NCBI GenBank assembly: GCA_030248065.1
Contig: JASAMV010000920.1
Span: forward strand, 23,296-87,295
Direction of reading: 5' to 3'
From: Rhynchonema sp. JSB1_4
Lineage: Eukaryota > Nematoda > Chromadorea > Monhysterida > Xyalidae
Length of the DNA stretch: 64,000 bases
In this document: positions 1-12,700 of the stretch, in pieces
Position numbering within the stretch: position 1 is the first letter of the stretch
Layout: the number at the start of each line of letters is the position of its first letter
Made by a program: the position numbers and the translations under genes
Notes under the pieces: model-generated
Told to the model about the DNA's origin: nothing
The model's database searches: none
Seen by the model: only the letters and a program-made list of their open reading frames with translations

Positions 1-2113
1 AAACAAAAACAGAGCAGCGCACATCAACTCGTGCGCTTTGGAAAATATGTTCTGACAGGTTTTGGCCTCCGCGAAAAGGTCCATGACATGTATAGCTTCC
101 AAAGCGATATGATCTGTTGAGGCATAAAGTGGCATAAGCCAATAATGACGACCACTTTTCTCCAAAAGTTGACGCTTCGAAAACTAAAAATCTTGGCTGG
201 TCTGGGTAACGGCTAAATAGCGCACTCGGTCTTGGTTTTCTCGCAAGCGCAGTTGTTAATCACTGCTCCATCACGCAAACTTGACATTTTGCGAGAAAAG
301 CGCGAAGATTTTTTTTGATTAACGAGCGACAGCAAACGCGTTCGTTTCCTTTATGTCACTGTTGATGCCTTTTTTGGCATTTTTTTTCTTTCAAGAAAGT
401 TTTGTAATCTGGTTTCTGATCATGTTCTGTGTTTTTCTGAATTTGAACTTTTTCGGTTTGATATACTGTTGCGTGTTACTGATAAATAATATGTGACAAT
501 ATGACTTGTTGTTGCGTTTGAACCATGGTGTATTTGAAACCTTTTTCCACACGCATATTCTGACTTTTGAAAAACGTCATTTATTCACCGTAAGTTATGG
601 TCAAACCTTTATTCATTTGAACCAACTACAGGTACCAGAACCGGTATGCGAACCGCTACCGAACTTTCTGGCCTACCCTGTGCGTGTGTGTCTGCGAGTC
701 TGCGCCCGCTGCTGGGTAACAATGATTAACCATGACAGATGGGCCAATGTCACCCATCGTGTCACGGCAGTTGATGTCAAATCGAACTGACAACCACTTC
801 GACCTGGTCCCGCTTCAGACAGGGACTTGTTGGGTGCCACCGAAATGCGACGAGGACCTGCTGTAACCGGGTTGGGACCCGAGAAAAATATTGGGGAATG
901 TTTGGACACTGCCCGCAGGACAGGGCCATTATTCGTAACACAAATATGATCGACTATGATACCCTTTCTAACCATGTGTTGTGTCTATAGTGTGGTTGTG
1001 CAGAAAATGTTATTTTAAAATGAAAATGGGACAGAAATATCTGCAGAACACCCGAGTGCAATCGTACCTTGGTCCCATTTATAGAGTTCTACCGAATTAA
1101 AAATGAACACAAAAATGCAAATTAATTGTCCCAGCGTAATAATAATTGTTGCGTTTTTTCTAATATTTTTCAAAATAATGTAACGGATACTGCCCATCCC
1201 CAGAGCTGTGTATTTATCGGAGTGACTTCGCTTCACTTGCTGGTTGCTGTGACATCAGTTTCCTTTGCGAATGCCTGCTTGCCTGTGTGTTTAGTTCGTT
1301 GGTTATACGGTAGTTTTTTTGGTTTAGCAAATTACAAACATAATGAAAATGAAGGCCCCTAAAAAGCGCCAACTAAAAACTGTAGTTGCGCGTGTTCATG
1401 TTTAACGTAAACAAAGTCCCAATTATGCCCAAACTTTGTGCCTATGTGCATGTTGTAAGCGCACCCAATTTCGATGTTATGAAGCTACAATGAAACGATA
1501 AGTCATAATTACCGGGGCAATGGGCATGATGGATTGAAGTATGGCTGTATGGTGACATTTTGGACTTGCATTGATCAAAGCACTATACTTGAAGCACTTT
1601 TAGCGATAGGTTGGCACTTTTGGGTACAAAACTAAAAATGGCCGACCATTTATACCAAAAGTACCGAAGTAACCCTCATAAAAAGTATTACGTCATTCGA
1701 TCTGGCCTGATATCATATGAGCAAAAGTTGATATCAGGAGCAGATTTGCGATGAAGTATACCATGTGCTCTTTGTTACGGATTCTCTGCCTGTTGGGTGT
1801 GTAATTTTCCGTTAGTTGTAGGAGGAGTGATGCTTATCACATCACGGTTACGCCTTACGCCTCTGGTTGTAAGTGCGAGAATGTAATATACGATAAATGC
1901 GTCACACACATGTTACATACGTTGACAAGTTGAAAATATGAACCACAGATGTCTAACTGCTGTAGTGCATGTACCTATCATACCATGCCAAGTGTACAGG
2001 TACGCATGTGCATACCTTGAAACGTATGTATATTACGGTACAAACCAGTGTGAAGTGAAAAAAACATCAAATACGAAGAAAAGAAAAAGTTTTTTGCATA
2101 CGAACTGACTAAC
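1..2113. other. 3' side of the FGFRL1-like gene; one candidate exon only
   Basis: The Ig-domain gene on the minus strand should continue through this stretch, because its last clear exon ends at 2114 with a GTTAGT donor. The only candidate continuation I can see is minus 860-754. It follows a TTACAG acceptor, enters in the required phase and stays open for 35 codons (start GPRRISVAP, with a Cys about 12 residues before a Trp as in an Ig fold), ending at a possible GT donor. The match to an Ig domain is weak, so I do not call it. No other coding signal or repeat family was recognised. Confidence 0.3.
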
Positions 2114-3918
2114 CATAAACAATGAGTTTGTAGTCGACAAGCAGCCTTCCAAACCCATTTACAGCTTCACACGTATACGTGCCTGAGTCGCTGCGGTCAA
2201 CGTTTTTGATGCGCAGCGTGCGACCTGAACGGACCGAGTTTGTGTGTACAGATGTCAAGGAACATTCTTTAAGGTGTGATGGTACAATACGAAAGTTGCT
2301 ATACCCACCAACTTGGCTTCGAGGTTCAATGGGCATGATAACAGTGTGGACAGTCTTATACCAGCCGGCCGATTGCTTGCACAAACTGATATGTACATAC
2401 TGTAAGTTGCCTGATCGGTGTTCGGACCAGGTTCACATTGAGAACGGCCCCCAATCCGATCAAGTTTGAAACCGGTCGCACTGATGCTGAGAAAAGTCCG
2501 ATTGCAATCTGCTGTCCACGATCCTGTTATCATGCCCATTTGTGTCTAACCAGATAGTACAGTAGTTCCTTACAATGGATCATCAGTCGATATGAGAAAG
2601 TAAAAAGAACACCGACAAACGAACGACAGGCTCCACAGTCAAAATCATGGTTGTGAAACATCAGCCAGCCAGCCAACTAAACCAACCAGCATTGCCAATC
2701 CTGAATCGTGTCCAAGTGAGGTCATCGATTCGTTCACCGTCTTTCTTCCATTCGATCATTATCGGTCGATCGCCCTCCACATGACACTGAAGTCGATAGA
2801 TCCTTTCGCCTTCACGAACGATAAATCGCGATTTCGCCTCGCCACCCGCCAAACGGGGCGGAGCTGGAATGAAATGGGGTATTGGTTTTGATGTATATTT
2901 GTTCGTATCGAGGCATTGGTAATTGTTGTCTATTGACGTGGTATTGGTCGCACAATGACCATATAAGAATTCATCAAATGAATCCTGATTTTCACGTTCA
3001 GTCACTCACCACTGTGCTATTTGTGATTCTCACAAAACATTTTCACCTGAAAATCCAGCAGACCACCTACGACGTTGCTGCGGGTCTGAAACATTTTCGT
3101 GACTGCATGCTTTGTGTGCGATCGCGCAACGCAACGTCACTGCCCCGTCACTTATAAAGTCATTGTGCGACCAATATTATTGCAGATGCTTATACACCCC
3201 CTTCGCATAGAAAAATCATAATTTTTCTGGCCTGATTTTAGTGCCCGATCCCCGTGTAATTCGAGACTGGATCAATATTTTGACCGCAATTTTTCTATCA
3301 AATACCAAACACTGAGCGGAAACGCAAAGAAATACTGTATGTAATGCTTATTTCGGTCTACATTTCTTTGATATTGTGTTTCGATTGACAGGTCTATTTG
3401 CTAACAGATCCGTATCTCAGCATGGAGTCCAGTTGTTCGGTACAAATTGCGATATTGCGTTCTTTGTACCCATGAAATTGTGGCTAACAGGATCAAATCT
3501 GACAGGATTTCGTGACTCAGCCCCCCCGCGGTGTGCATAGTGCGCCTTTATTTGTGTGCAAATAATCCTCGGGCACAAAAAATCCTCTTGTTTTGATCCA
3601 ATGCACACCCCGCGGGTCATGGCGTAAGTACATACAGTATCTCACGGTGGTCGGGTCGGCCTGCTCTCTTTACACAGATTTATCAAGTAACAATTAACGA
3701 AAATGTGGATTAACGTGTTTTCTGTACGCTACGCTACCTGTACTGTGAATTATGACTGTTTTCTGATAACCCAGCTGCAGCTCAACCCAAAAACGAAAAC
3801 AAGGAGATATTTGATGAAAAGAAAGAGAAAATCAGCAACACTTACATCCTTCCCCCGCTTCAACAGCGGGTGTGACGACTGTCGCCGCCAACGCGCTGAG
3901 TGCAAACCAGTGCAGCAT
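2114..3918 (-). CDS. FGFRL1-like Ig-domain protein, 5' end (signal peptide and first Ig domain)
   Basis: Three exons join in phase 1: 3918-3846, 2863-2687 and 2224-2114. Exon 1 begins at ATG 3918 and encodes a short signal peptide (MLHWFALSALAATVV...). Exons 2 and 3 form one Ig domain: SPPRLAGGEAK start, first Cys in LQCHVEGDRP, Trp in IEWKKDG, then WTRFR, the Asp-x-Gly-x-Tyr-x-Cys pattern DSGTYTC, and NGFGRLLVDYKLIVY. The order signal peptide-PPR-LQC-VEGD-W-KDG-W-RFR-NGFG-VxYxLxV follows the first Ig domain of vertebrate FGFRL1, an FGF-binding receptor lacking a kinase (family knowledge; no alignment was run). Such proteins continue with two more Ig domains and a transmembrane segment, which would lie beyond 2114 or outside the window. 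The start follows TTTCAG 12 bases upstream, which could be a trans-splice acceptor. Intron 1 holds an M1 element. A divergent FGFR or another Ig receptor is possible. Confidence 0.82.
2942..3176. mobile_element. M1 inverted-repeat element, copy a (in an intron of the Ig gene)
   Basis: Begins TATTGGTCGCACAATGAC and ends with its reverse complement GTCATTGTGCGACCAATA, 235 bp, with terminal TA/TA consistent with a TA target. No ORF; a non-autonomous MITE. It matches copies at 14046, 19160, 29311, 49079, 49559 and 52675. Confidence 0.85.
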
Positions 3919-6900
3919 CGAGATGTATAGCAGCACTGAAACATCAATGGGTTGGATTGATTGTTGATTGATTAAGCGATAGCTAATAATCGATAAATAT
4001 CGATTTGATGCAAGCAAGGACCTTGATTTGAATACTTAGACAGCAAAGCAACCATATGCTCAACAGAATGTTCTGCCATTGACTCAAGCACGATTTCTGA
4101 CACAAATATGCAAATTTATATGCCACAATTTAAAAATGGAATAAAATATATTCAAGGAGAAAATAGAATCCCATACACTGAAATGCAGTTCTCGATAATG
4201 CAGATTTTCAATGCGCAGGAACAAGTGCAAGAAAGAAAACTCCAGTTTCGGTTTTGAGCTCCAAATCGGTAACGGATCATGATTGAGTTTTGTGCAAGCA
4301 CCGTTATACATACCGTACCCTGGACAAGGTGCCCATAAATCCAAGAGGACTCTTACGCAATCAAAATATGAAAATCTTCTAGTGTTTGCTTCTGCAAGCC
4401 CGCATGCAAATCGAGTGCAAAAGAGCCCCTTGCGAATTTCTTTCATGATGCATTTCTGTTGGGAATCTTTGAAGCTTATGCATTTTGAAAAAGGTTGGTT
4501 ATGTGCAAAAAGTAGGCTAAAAATAGACCATTGCTTAGGCTTTGGCCACGATATAGAGCTGAGTCTGAGGTATAGAAATAAATTAAGCATATACGGCACA
4601 AAAACACAACAAACATAAAGTAAACCTGATACGGGACATTACACCACCATAGAGAGTATGCAGTTCGACGGTGAAAATTAATGGCCAAAATTAACGCGCG
4701 TTTTCAGGCGGCAGGCAGCGGTAAAGAAAATGCCAACACATGGCTCTGGGATCATGACTATGTAGCTATGGATATCTTATTTTATTGGATACCAAAAAGC
4801 AAAGAACCATCCTGAAACGATCCAATCACAAGCGAGGCACCACGAAATTGAGAAATATTTTTGCGCTTGCTGTTGGTACACTTGGGAAAAAGCGGTCGAC
4901 GCTCGTCTCCTAGTGGTGGCACTAATGAATAAATGACGCGCGTACACTACTACGACAAACTGCCTATGCCATTGATATCAAGTTTAGTGAGTACCGCATG
5001 TGAAACATTAGCTCATGGATGGCATCTACGCCATGCCTCGCCAAGATACCCAATACCAAAAGTGGCATGTGCAATATAATATCAGTTACCACAATAAGAA
5101 GGGGCATAAGAATGGTCAAACTAGGATACTACAGTTGGTCACAAACAGCACTATAATGAAATCTTGCCTCTCTTCAAGTTAGGACTCCATTACAATGTAT
5201 TCTGCTCATATGCCAAAGTTCATTGGGGGTGTCTTGAACATTGATGTACCATAGCCATCCTGGGACGCCCATGAAACATAACCTCAAAGCCGAACATGAG
5301 ACGCACATTCAAGAAATCTTCCGCATATTATTATCATGATCTGATATCTTGTGTGCGCTGCATTACCATATAAACCGCAATTGAGATCAGATCAAAACTA
5401 CATGTGCATACAAGTGTACTACCAGTTGATTACTTGTTCGTTGATGCGTCTTGTGACCTGTGCTGACAGCTAACGGCATGATGCAAAAACAAGGATCAAA
5501 TTCCGGGGGTGCCAAACTGAGTATATTGCGAAATCTATGTGACTGTCTCATAAATTGTGCCCAAAAATAGTTTCTGGGAGTCAGATACCATAGTACTACT
5601 ATAGTTTGACATTCATACATTCATGATCAAATTTCATGCTCGAACGAGCTTCTGATAGGAACTGAAGTACTATATTTAGTGCACACGGTCTTATGCACAG
5701 CTGAAACCAATGTGTTGCAAAAGAATATTCTGGCTTTTGTGCGATCGGCAACCCCAAATAACGGACACCAATATAAAACGGAGCACCATAGCGGATAACC
5801 AAGCCGGAAAATGATTCGTAAGGGTTAGTGTTAGGTATAGAGGTGCACAGGCCGGGTACCAAATCAACGTAAAGGTGCACTAAACATTTGTGACAAGCAG
5901 ATATGGGGAGAGATATGGGGTGTACTATCGTGCATATACATATAGCAGGGAAAGAAACTGTCACGGCAGATTTCAAATGGGATGCATCAAAGTATTAGCT
6001 GGGGTGCCATTGTGTGTGGGTTAATATTACCTGAACCATATCGTGGTACCACTGTCCGTCTCACGGTGAGCTGTCCATATCGCTTAGGCCTGATTGGCTC
6101 ACAATCTGCTGCTTTGGCCCACGGCTCCATAATAATAATAATAATAATAATTAGGTGTCGACTTTAGGTTTCGACGATTTTGGCTCGGATTTTATGAATG
6201 CGCCATATCGCATATACAATTGATGTTGCTTGTACCCTGCGGCCGGGAGCAATAAAGTATAATCGGTGTCGGTATAATTTTGCTGGTTAGTTAGTCACAC
6301 TACACCAACCACTGGACTGCAGCAGTCAATCGTAATGGAAATAATGTTTATGTTTATTGAGCGCGCTGTGTCCGACTAATAATCATAAATAGCACACTGT
6401 CTGTCATTCAATTGGCTGGAATTATTTTTTCAAGCCTTGGGGGCGGGGCCAACGGCCAATGTTATTGTTCTGGGGGAGGTTGGGGCAATATTTTTGTTTG
6501 AAAAACATGGTGCGCACTATGCTGCTCTGAGCGCGAGTTGTTGGTTTTTGAGGTTTGCAATTGGTGACAATGACAACAACAAAGCGCTTTTCTCGCTCGC
6601 TGCCTTGGGCTTAATCGGATTTGCAAATGCTGTACCAGTGTACATACAGTACCTCCACTCCACCACCTAGGGCATGGCATGGGTTATCATCACACCTTAC
6701 CTTACACACCACCGGCATGGAGAGTGGAGGAGTATTATAGTTTTGTTTGCTGAGCGCATTACTTTAACTCCAGCTAACACATTACCTGGCCGGCCAAGGT
6801 GCTAAAATAACACAAGCTATTATCGGTGAAAAGTCTCGCGAATTTTTGCTCTTTCTGCACAAAATAAGCGCTTTTGTGCCCAGAAACTGAAAAATAGCAT

Positions 6901-7657
6901 CAAAGATCTGTTTTTATCACCACACAGAGTGACACCTTTGGCGTCGGGGGCTACAAAACGGATTTTAACGCGTTTCTCGGTTGACGCGGCGTAAAATTCC
7001 AAAAATTTACCGTCGCTGGGCTTGTGGGTCGCGCGGGGCGCGAGAAAATTCCATAATTTCTCGTGTTTCAACTTGATTAACACAAAACTCTAGCGCACAA
7101 CAATGTATCAAACGAAGTGGCAAACAAACCATCATTAACTACAAGTAATAAATCTCGATTTGTCTTAACGACAGGCAACGGGCGCGCACACAAAGTTGTA
7201 ATGATGAATAATGACTACTGCAATCTGAACATGCACTTATGCAGCTCTCAGCACTATGTACATACATAACTATCGTAGTCCTACGTACGCGGCGAAAACG
7301 CACGTCCCGCGCGCAGAAGCGACATTGATTGGGTACTCGTACGTTTGGTGCACTCGCGTACTTTATGCTGATTCGGTCGAAAAACAATTGTATTTTTCAC
7401 CGATTCTGGTCTGAGTCTGGTCCTCAAATAGAAACCAGGTCTGAGCCTCGCTAATTTCGAGATCTGCCTAAGAAGCCTGAAGCATTTCCTGAACTATTTT
7501 TTAACCCCGGTCAAAATTGGTGGCACACAACAAATGCACCAGTACCAGTCTTGGTGCATGCGCAGTGCACGCACATGGTGCAGTTATGTACATAATATTG
7601 AACACTGAAACCGATATGTACCTGTATACCTTACACGACTACCTGGGTATATACCTA
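3919..7657. other. Upstream intergenic region, no gene recognised
   Basis: The minus ORF at 4084-4599 (171 codons) is open but AT-rich, with no motif or flanking splice pattern, so I read it as chance. A short AAT-repeat tract lies at 6130-6152. The region should hold the promoter of the Ig gene that starts at 3918, but no core promoter element stands out. Confidence 0.5.
6130..6152. repeat. AAT trinucleotide microsatellite
   Basis: About seven tandem copies of AAT. Confidence 0.9.
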
Positions 7658-8221
7658 CAAGAAAGAAAAATGCCCCAAGGGGCATAAAAGAAATATGGTT
7701 CCCTGGCTGACTGGCATAAAAGAACGATACTAGCTTGCACCACTTTGCTGATGTTTCATTAGGCACTGGAATAAACGTAAGTGTGTTCTGAGCTGTTTGA
7801 TACCGAAACAGTAGACATTGAACCATATTCCCGGCGCGTGCTGTCTTGCCACCAGAGACACAGGGCACGGAGATATTGAAAGATTGCAATATTCTCTTTA
7901 TTTCTCTCCTTGTTGAACCATCGTGCGCAGCCGAAGACTGCACAGTTACCGTCGTGAGGTTGAAAAGAAGAAACAGTTGCCTAAATATGTGGGTTTGCAC
8001 GAAAGTTTCGATATCGGCTGGGTGTTGATTCAAAAGAGTTCGCGCCGGGAATATGGTTCAATGTCTACTGTTTCGGTATCAAACAGCTCAGAACACACTT
8101 ACGTTTATTCCAGTGCCTAATGAAACATCAGCAAAGTGGTGCAAGCTAGTATCGTTCTTTTATGCCAGTCAGCCAGGGAACCATATTTCTTTTATGCCCC
8201 TTGGGGCATTTTTCTTTCTTG
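7658..8221. repeat. Perfect 181-bp inverted duplication with 202-bp spacer
   Basis: Arms 7658-7838 and 8041-8221 are exact reverse complements over 181 bp by direct comparison. The arms start CAAGAAAGAAAAATGCCCC and end ATTCCCGGCGCG. Each carries one ATGTTTCA octamer (7751 plus, 8121 minus). The spacer 7839-8040 is unique. Overlapping ORFs on both strands arise from the duplication and are not called as genes. Confidence 0.95.
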
Positions 8222-9084
8222 TGTCGTTCTTTTATATCGCGCAAGCGCCAAACAGAGAACCCGGGATAAATCAGCCACAGAAAGTTTTCAGTTCCGGCAA
8301 GCAATGGTTCTAACTAAGAAAATGTCGACCATCAGACTTTTCTCAAGTAATCAACGCACATGAGCGCAATGAGGTGTGGGGGTTAGTTTAAGGATGCTGT
8401 ACTTTTTGGCAGGATATATGAGTCGGTGGTTATCGTGACATAAGGCCAATTTTGTGTTTCGATTTCACTATGGGGTTCTAACAATGGAGACACGCTTGTG
8501 TCTGCGTCTTCACCCACCACTGAAACAAAACCAACGCAGTGCCCCACGCGCATGTCCATGCTTTTGAGGAACATGGTAACTTGTCAAGTTATTTATTTTT
8601 TTTTAATTTACCGCCAGGTATGTATTTGACACCCTAGGTACCATCATTTATAGCGCACTGATTGCGCATCGTCTCAGAGAATGGCACTTGTTGGTTTAGT
8701 ACCAAGCAAAGCTGTGCAATGAACTTCCATGCAACCTGTCCCTTCAGCTTCAGCAACGAAATAAGTGTCAAACATCAGTCTCCAGATTGCTTTGGTGTTG
8801 GCCGCTGCATCTGATCTTGGATTCAATGTTACGTAAAAACTACTATTTAACTTTCCCACGAAAGTCAAATTATACATGCGGAAAAAGCTTCGAATGTTAG
8901 AGAGCAACAGCAATTTTAATTAACAAGTTGATATCTTGTGGGTATTTTATCATGAATGACATCACAGCGCATAAACTGCGAACCGCACCTGTGCTTAATA
9001 ATTAATCTCAAATAAAAACACGAAAAAAACTGAAAAATGTTACCCAGAATTCATTAAAAGTTAGTAAGATAAAACAAAGTTAGC
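8222..9084. other. No gene recognised
   Basis: Short ORFs only; no repeat family recognised. Confidence 0.4.
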
Positions 9085-9165
9085 TGCGCGCGTGAATGTT
9101 TGAACCCGCGGCCTTTCATCTTCAGTGCTGCGCGTTATACCGCTCGGACATCGCTTCGCCAATCT
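9085..9165 (-). ncRNA. tRNA-like sequence with pol III A and B boxes, degenerate
   Basis: On the minus strand TGTCCGAGCGGTATAACGC resembles a tRNA A box and D arm. CTGAAGA resembles a tRNA-Phe anticodon loop. GGGTTCAAACA resembles a B box about 50 bases downstream. The anticodon and acceptor stems do not pair, so this is a tRNA-derived element or pseudogene rather than a working tRNA. Confidence 0.4.
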
Positions 9166-9224
9166 CCTTCAGAAGCTTTACTACATATGTAACTACGCGT
9201 GCATTGCTGCATTGCCTGTTGTGC

Positions 9225-9300
9225 TGGCTGCCTGTGTGTGTGTGTGTGTGCTGGCTGCCTGCCTGTGTGTGTGTGCTGGCTGGCTGGCTGTGTGTTGTGG
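9225..9300. repeat. GT-rich simple repeat with CTGGCTGCCTG units
   Basis: Interrupted GT tracts alternate with CTGGCTGCCTG-type blocks. The Cys/Val-rich ORFs here are products of the repeat. Confidence 0.8.
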
Positions 9301-9475
9301 GTAATACATTGTGCGCTTTATCAATCAGGCAACTGCGTAGCGTGCACTAATGCATTGTTGTGTGTGTCTGAGCGTCCATTATGGCTCTTTTTGAGCTGAA
9401 AAACATTTAACCAATTGGAATTAATATATGTTTGACGTAACAACGATTAAAAACACATATAACCGCTGATTTTGG

Positions 9476-9775
9476 CTTTAGAACCATACTTTCTGTACAA
9501 AAAGTCATGGTCTGGAACCGTTCATACTAAAAGTTACGAACTCGGCGATAGCACCACCGTGTTTCTCGAGTGCGAAAACCACATAAACAACTTTAATAGT
9601 TCTGGTAACCCAACTTTTCGGCGAAATTTTACTTCGGGAAGCACACTTTACATACAAAAAGTCGTGGTCATGGTCTGGAACCGGTCTCAGTCGTGGAGTT
9701 ACGAAGTCAGCGATAGCACCATCGTGTTTCTCGTGTGCGAAAACCCTATATGCGATATTAACATTTCTGGTGTTC
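9476..9775. repeat. Diverged two-copy tandem duplication
   Basis: Two units share the order ATACAAAAAGTC-like start, TGGTCTGGAACCG, GTTACGAA, GCGATAGCACCA and CGTGTTTCTCG, about 165-170 bases apart and with many differences. It is open in two frames, one per strand, but has no recognisable domain. Confidence 0.65.
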
Positions 9776-9780
9776 AGTAA

Positions 9781-12700
9781 CGTCTGGGCCCTGACTAGTT
9801 TTTTGTGGAAAAAAAAGGGAAAGAACGTTTTTACAAAAATTTCAACTGTATCTTGCCCGCGATCGCGCGAGTGGGCACGCAGCGGAATGAAATTTTGTGT
9901 GGACCTAGAAGTCCACGCCGTACAAGTTGTGTGCAAGTTTGGGCTTCTCAAGTTAAGTCTTGTGAAAATGGCGTGAGTTTAAATTTTTCAACTCACGCAA
10001 TATAAGGAATCAACCATATGTCGCTTAGCATTACCATGCTAGCTCCGATACATTATGTAGGTAGACACATAAACTATTAGAAAACGTCCTTGTCATGATT
10101 TATAAGGTGTATGCGCGGGTAGTCATATATTACACACTTGTTGAAACAACCTGTGTGACATTTTTTCTCCAGCACCAAAGAGAGCAAAGACTTTTTTGAA
10201 AAATATAAATGTGTTCGGTCTTACAACCAGGCAGGCAAGCAAAGGCAACGCTAGATTACCAAACTTGGTACCAATGGTGGCTAAAATATTGGTATGGATG
10301 AGATGAGCGAACTTCTGTTTTCTTTTCAGTTGAAAGAAAGAGAAAAAGACGCAAAAGAACCCCGTTGACATCAGATTGATGTATCGACTTGGTCCGAACA
10401 CCGGACAATTTGCAAAAATGCGCTTCGCGGAAATTTTTTTTGAAATTCTTCTCCCCGCCTTCTTCGGCACTTTATGGGCAGGGTAGCACTATGATTTAGG
10501 CATTTTTTTGTTCTAAAAAGTCACTTTGAGACACCTTATCATTCGAAACCAAAGCTGTCAAAATCCGCGTGTCAGTTAAACTATAGTACTGTTCCATTAC
10601 CACCATACAACATAAAAATGGCAAAAACATACCACAACCAGACTAGCAGGCACTCCCGGTATCTCAAAAAAATATAATGCAGTTTTAGGATGGTGCTGGA
10701 GAAAAATGACAAGCCAGTGATTTATATTCTCAGTTGATGATGGGTGTAGATTACGATTAGAATACTATTTATAATCCTGGGTTCTTATTTCTAGAGTTTT
10801 TTGGAAATGTCTCGCGCAATCAAAACCCTGATGTTTTGAAAATCGGGATCCACTTGGGCTAATTTGCTCACTTTAACTTGCGGCTTGAAGTCATGACCAG
10901 CAGGCAAATGTGTCTAAATCTAACCTGCCCGCCACAAATGTTCGGAACGGTTTCCATAAACGTAATGGATTCGCTGCCAAATTATCACGTCAATCGGCTC
11001 GAAAACGGAAGGTTTCCAGATAATTCAAATCCGAAAACAATTCGCGGATTACGGCAGTTTCCGCGTGGCACTCACTGAATATACATAAACGGCAGGGGAT
11101 ATCATACGGCGTCAATCTGCGCGTATAAACGCGTGGCAGCAGGCGTGTCACGCGGGGCGTACACTTTGACGGACAAGTGAGCCCCGAACGCCGATTTACA
11201 GAGCAAATCCATGATGTTGGGTACCATAGGTAAGCTGTGGCTGACCACAGGGTGACCCAAAAATCAGGTATGCTGTGGCAGTACGGGGCTGATAAGTACT
11301 CACATTATGAAAGCCTACGAGCCCCTGACATTGAGGGCATATCCGTATTCGTTCTGTTATCCATACTTTCGAAATGCCTTGGTCATATCAGTCGAGACTG
11401 TTTTTGAGTTGATAATGGTGATTACAATAGGACATGGGGTACACACCTACTGTCTGTTATGGGGGATGGCTCGAAATTTTTAGAGATTTTACCTGAAATT
11501 CTCGCTTCTCAAACCCACTGTGTGGTCAAGATCGGAAAACCCGATAGACCCAAATCTAACAATATGCCGGGGGCACCCATTTGTAAATCTGAGGTCCAAC
11601 TACCCATGCTGCCGTTTAACCAACTGTGCCTCTTCGTCAACCGTCCGTCCGAGCGTACAGCGTATGAAGACCGATTCGCAGCTAATGGCGTGCAATACTG
11701 CTACACTGCTCATTTGCTGACGTTCCGAAAAAATATTGGATCCCGTATTTAAAATCGGCGTTACTTTTCATAGTCACCATCTAAACCTAGCGGGGTATCC
11801 CGGAAACGGACCCCAATAACCGCTTGGGGCCCAGGTCCAGCGCGATAGCCAGCTAGTGGTGTCTGACAATCACTGACTGGTGGGCATTCATCTTAGTTAT
11901 GAGTCAATTGGCTGGCTCTGGAACTGACTAGCCTTGGCTGGAGCGCTTGTGTTTCGGTTGCGTAAGCGCGTGCAGCTTCCGAACATTGATATCGCTCGCT
12001 GGTGAGCCCGCAGCTTTTGGCCTGCTGTTCTGACTGGCATTAACATGTGGACAGCTTGGGTTCTGCTCTGCTCTTGCAAAAATAATGCAAAAACGTCCAC
12101 GGCTTATGACCAAAAAGTGACCATATTATTCTTGCTGCGCTTCGCATCATGTCTTCCGCGTCGAAATTAATTGTAAAATTGCGTGCAAGTACAAACATGC
12201 AATATCAGGAGTCAGAGTCATAACCTGAACTTGCATGCTAGCATTTTGGAACACCGGTGTTTTAGTTATTCGTTCTGTTAGTGAAGGCGAAAGAAGAGCA
12301 CTCCCATGCGGTTTGAAAGCCATGATTAGAGCTTGGTCATCCGCGCACAGAATGCGAAAAAATTACCAAGACTACGCGACAACTGCAATGTGAACTCGAA
12401 CTATACGTAGAGATGTCATGGAGATAATAGACATTAGATTTGCACCATAACAAGCCATAGCGGCCTTAAAACCGATAACAATACCCATAGAAATCAACCA
12501 CAAGTCAAATATTACAAAACGCAAGAAACGCAATAACGAGAAACTGCGTAATAATGAGCAAGATGCACCAAAAGTGCGACTATAGGTCTGGTTAGCGCAC
12601 ATCCTGGACATGGTGTCACTTCACTCAAACTTGGCAGGTAAAGTCGCACAAGGCAGCACATCGGGTGCCTGTCCAGAACATCAAAAATCGTCAAAGGTAC

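Noticed and set aside
754..860. Next exon of the FGFRL1-like gene
   Set aside because: Phase and acceptor fit, but the Ig pattern is too weak to claim.
4084..4599. 171-codon minus-strand ORF
   Set aside because: AT-rich and Phe/Leu/Ser-rich, with no domain, no signal peptide of good quality and no flanking splice structure.
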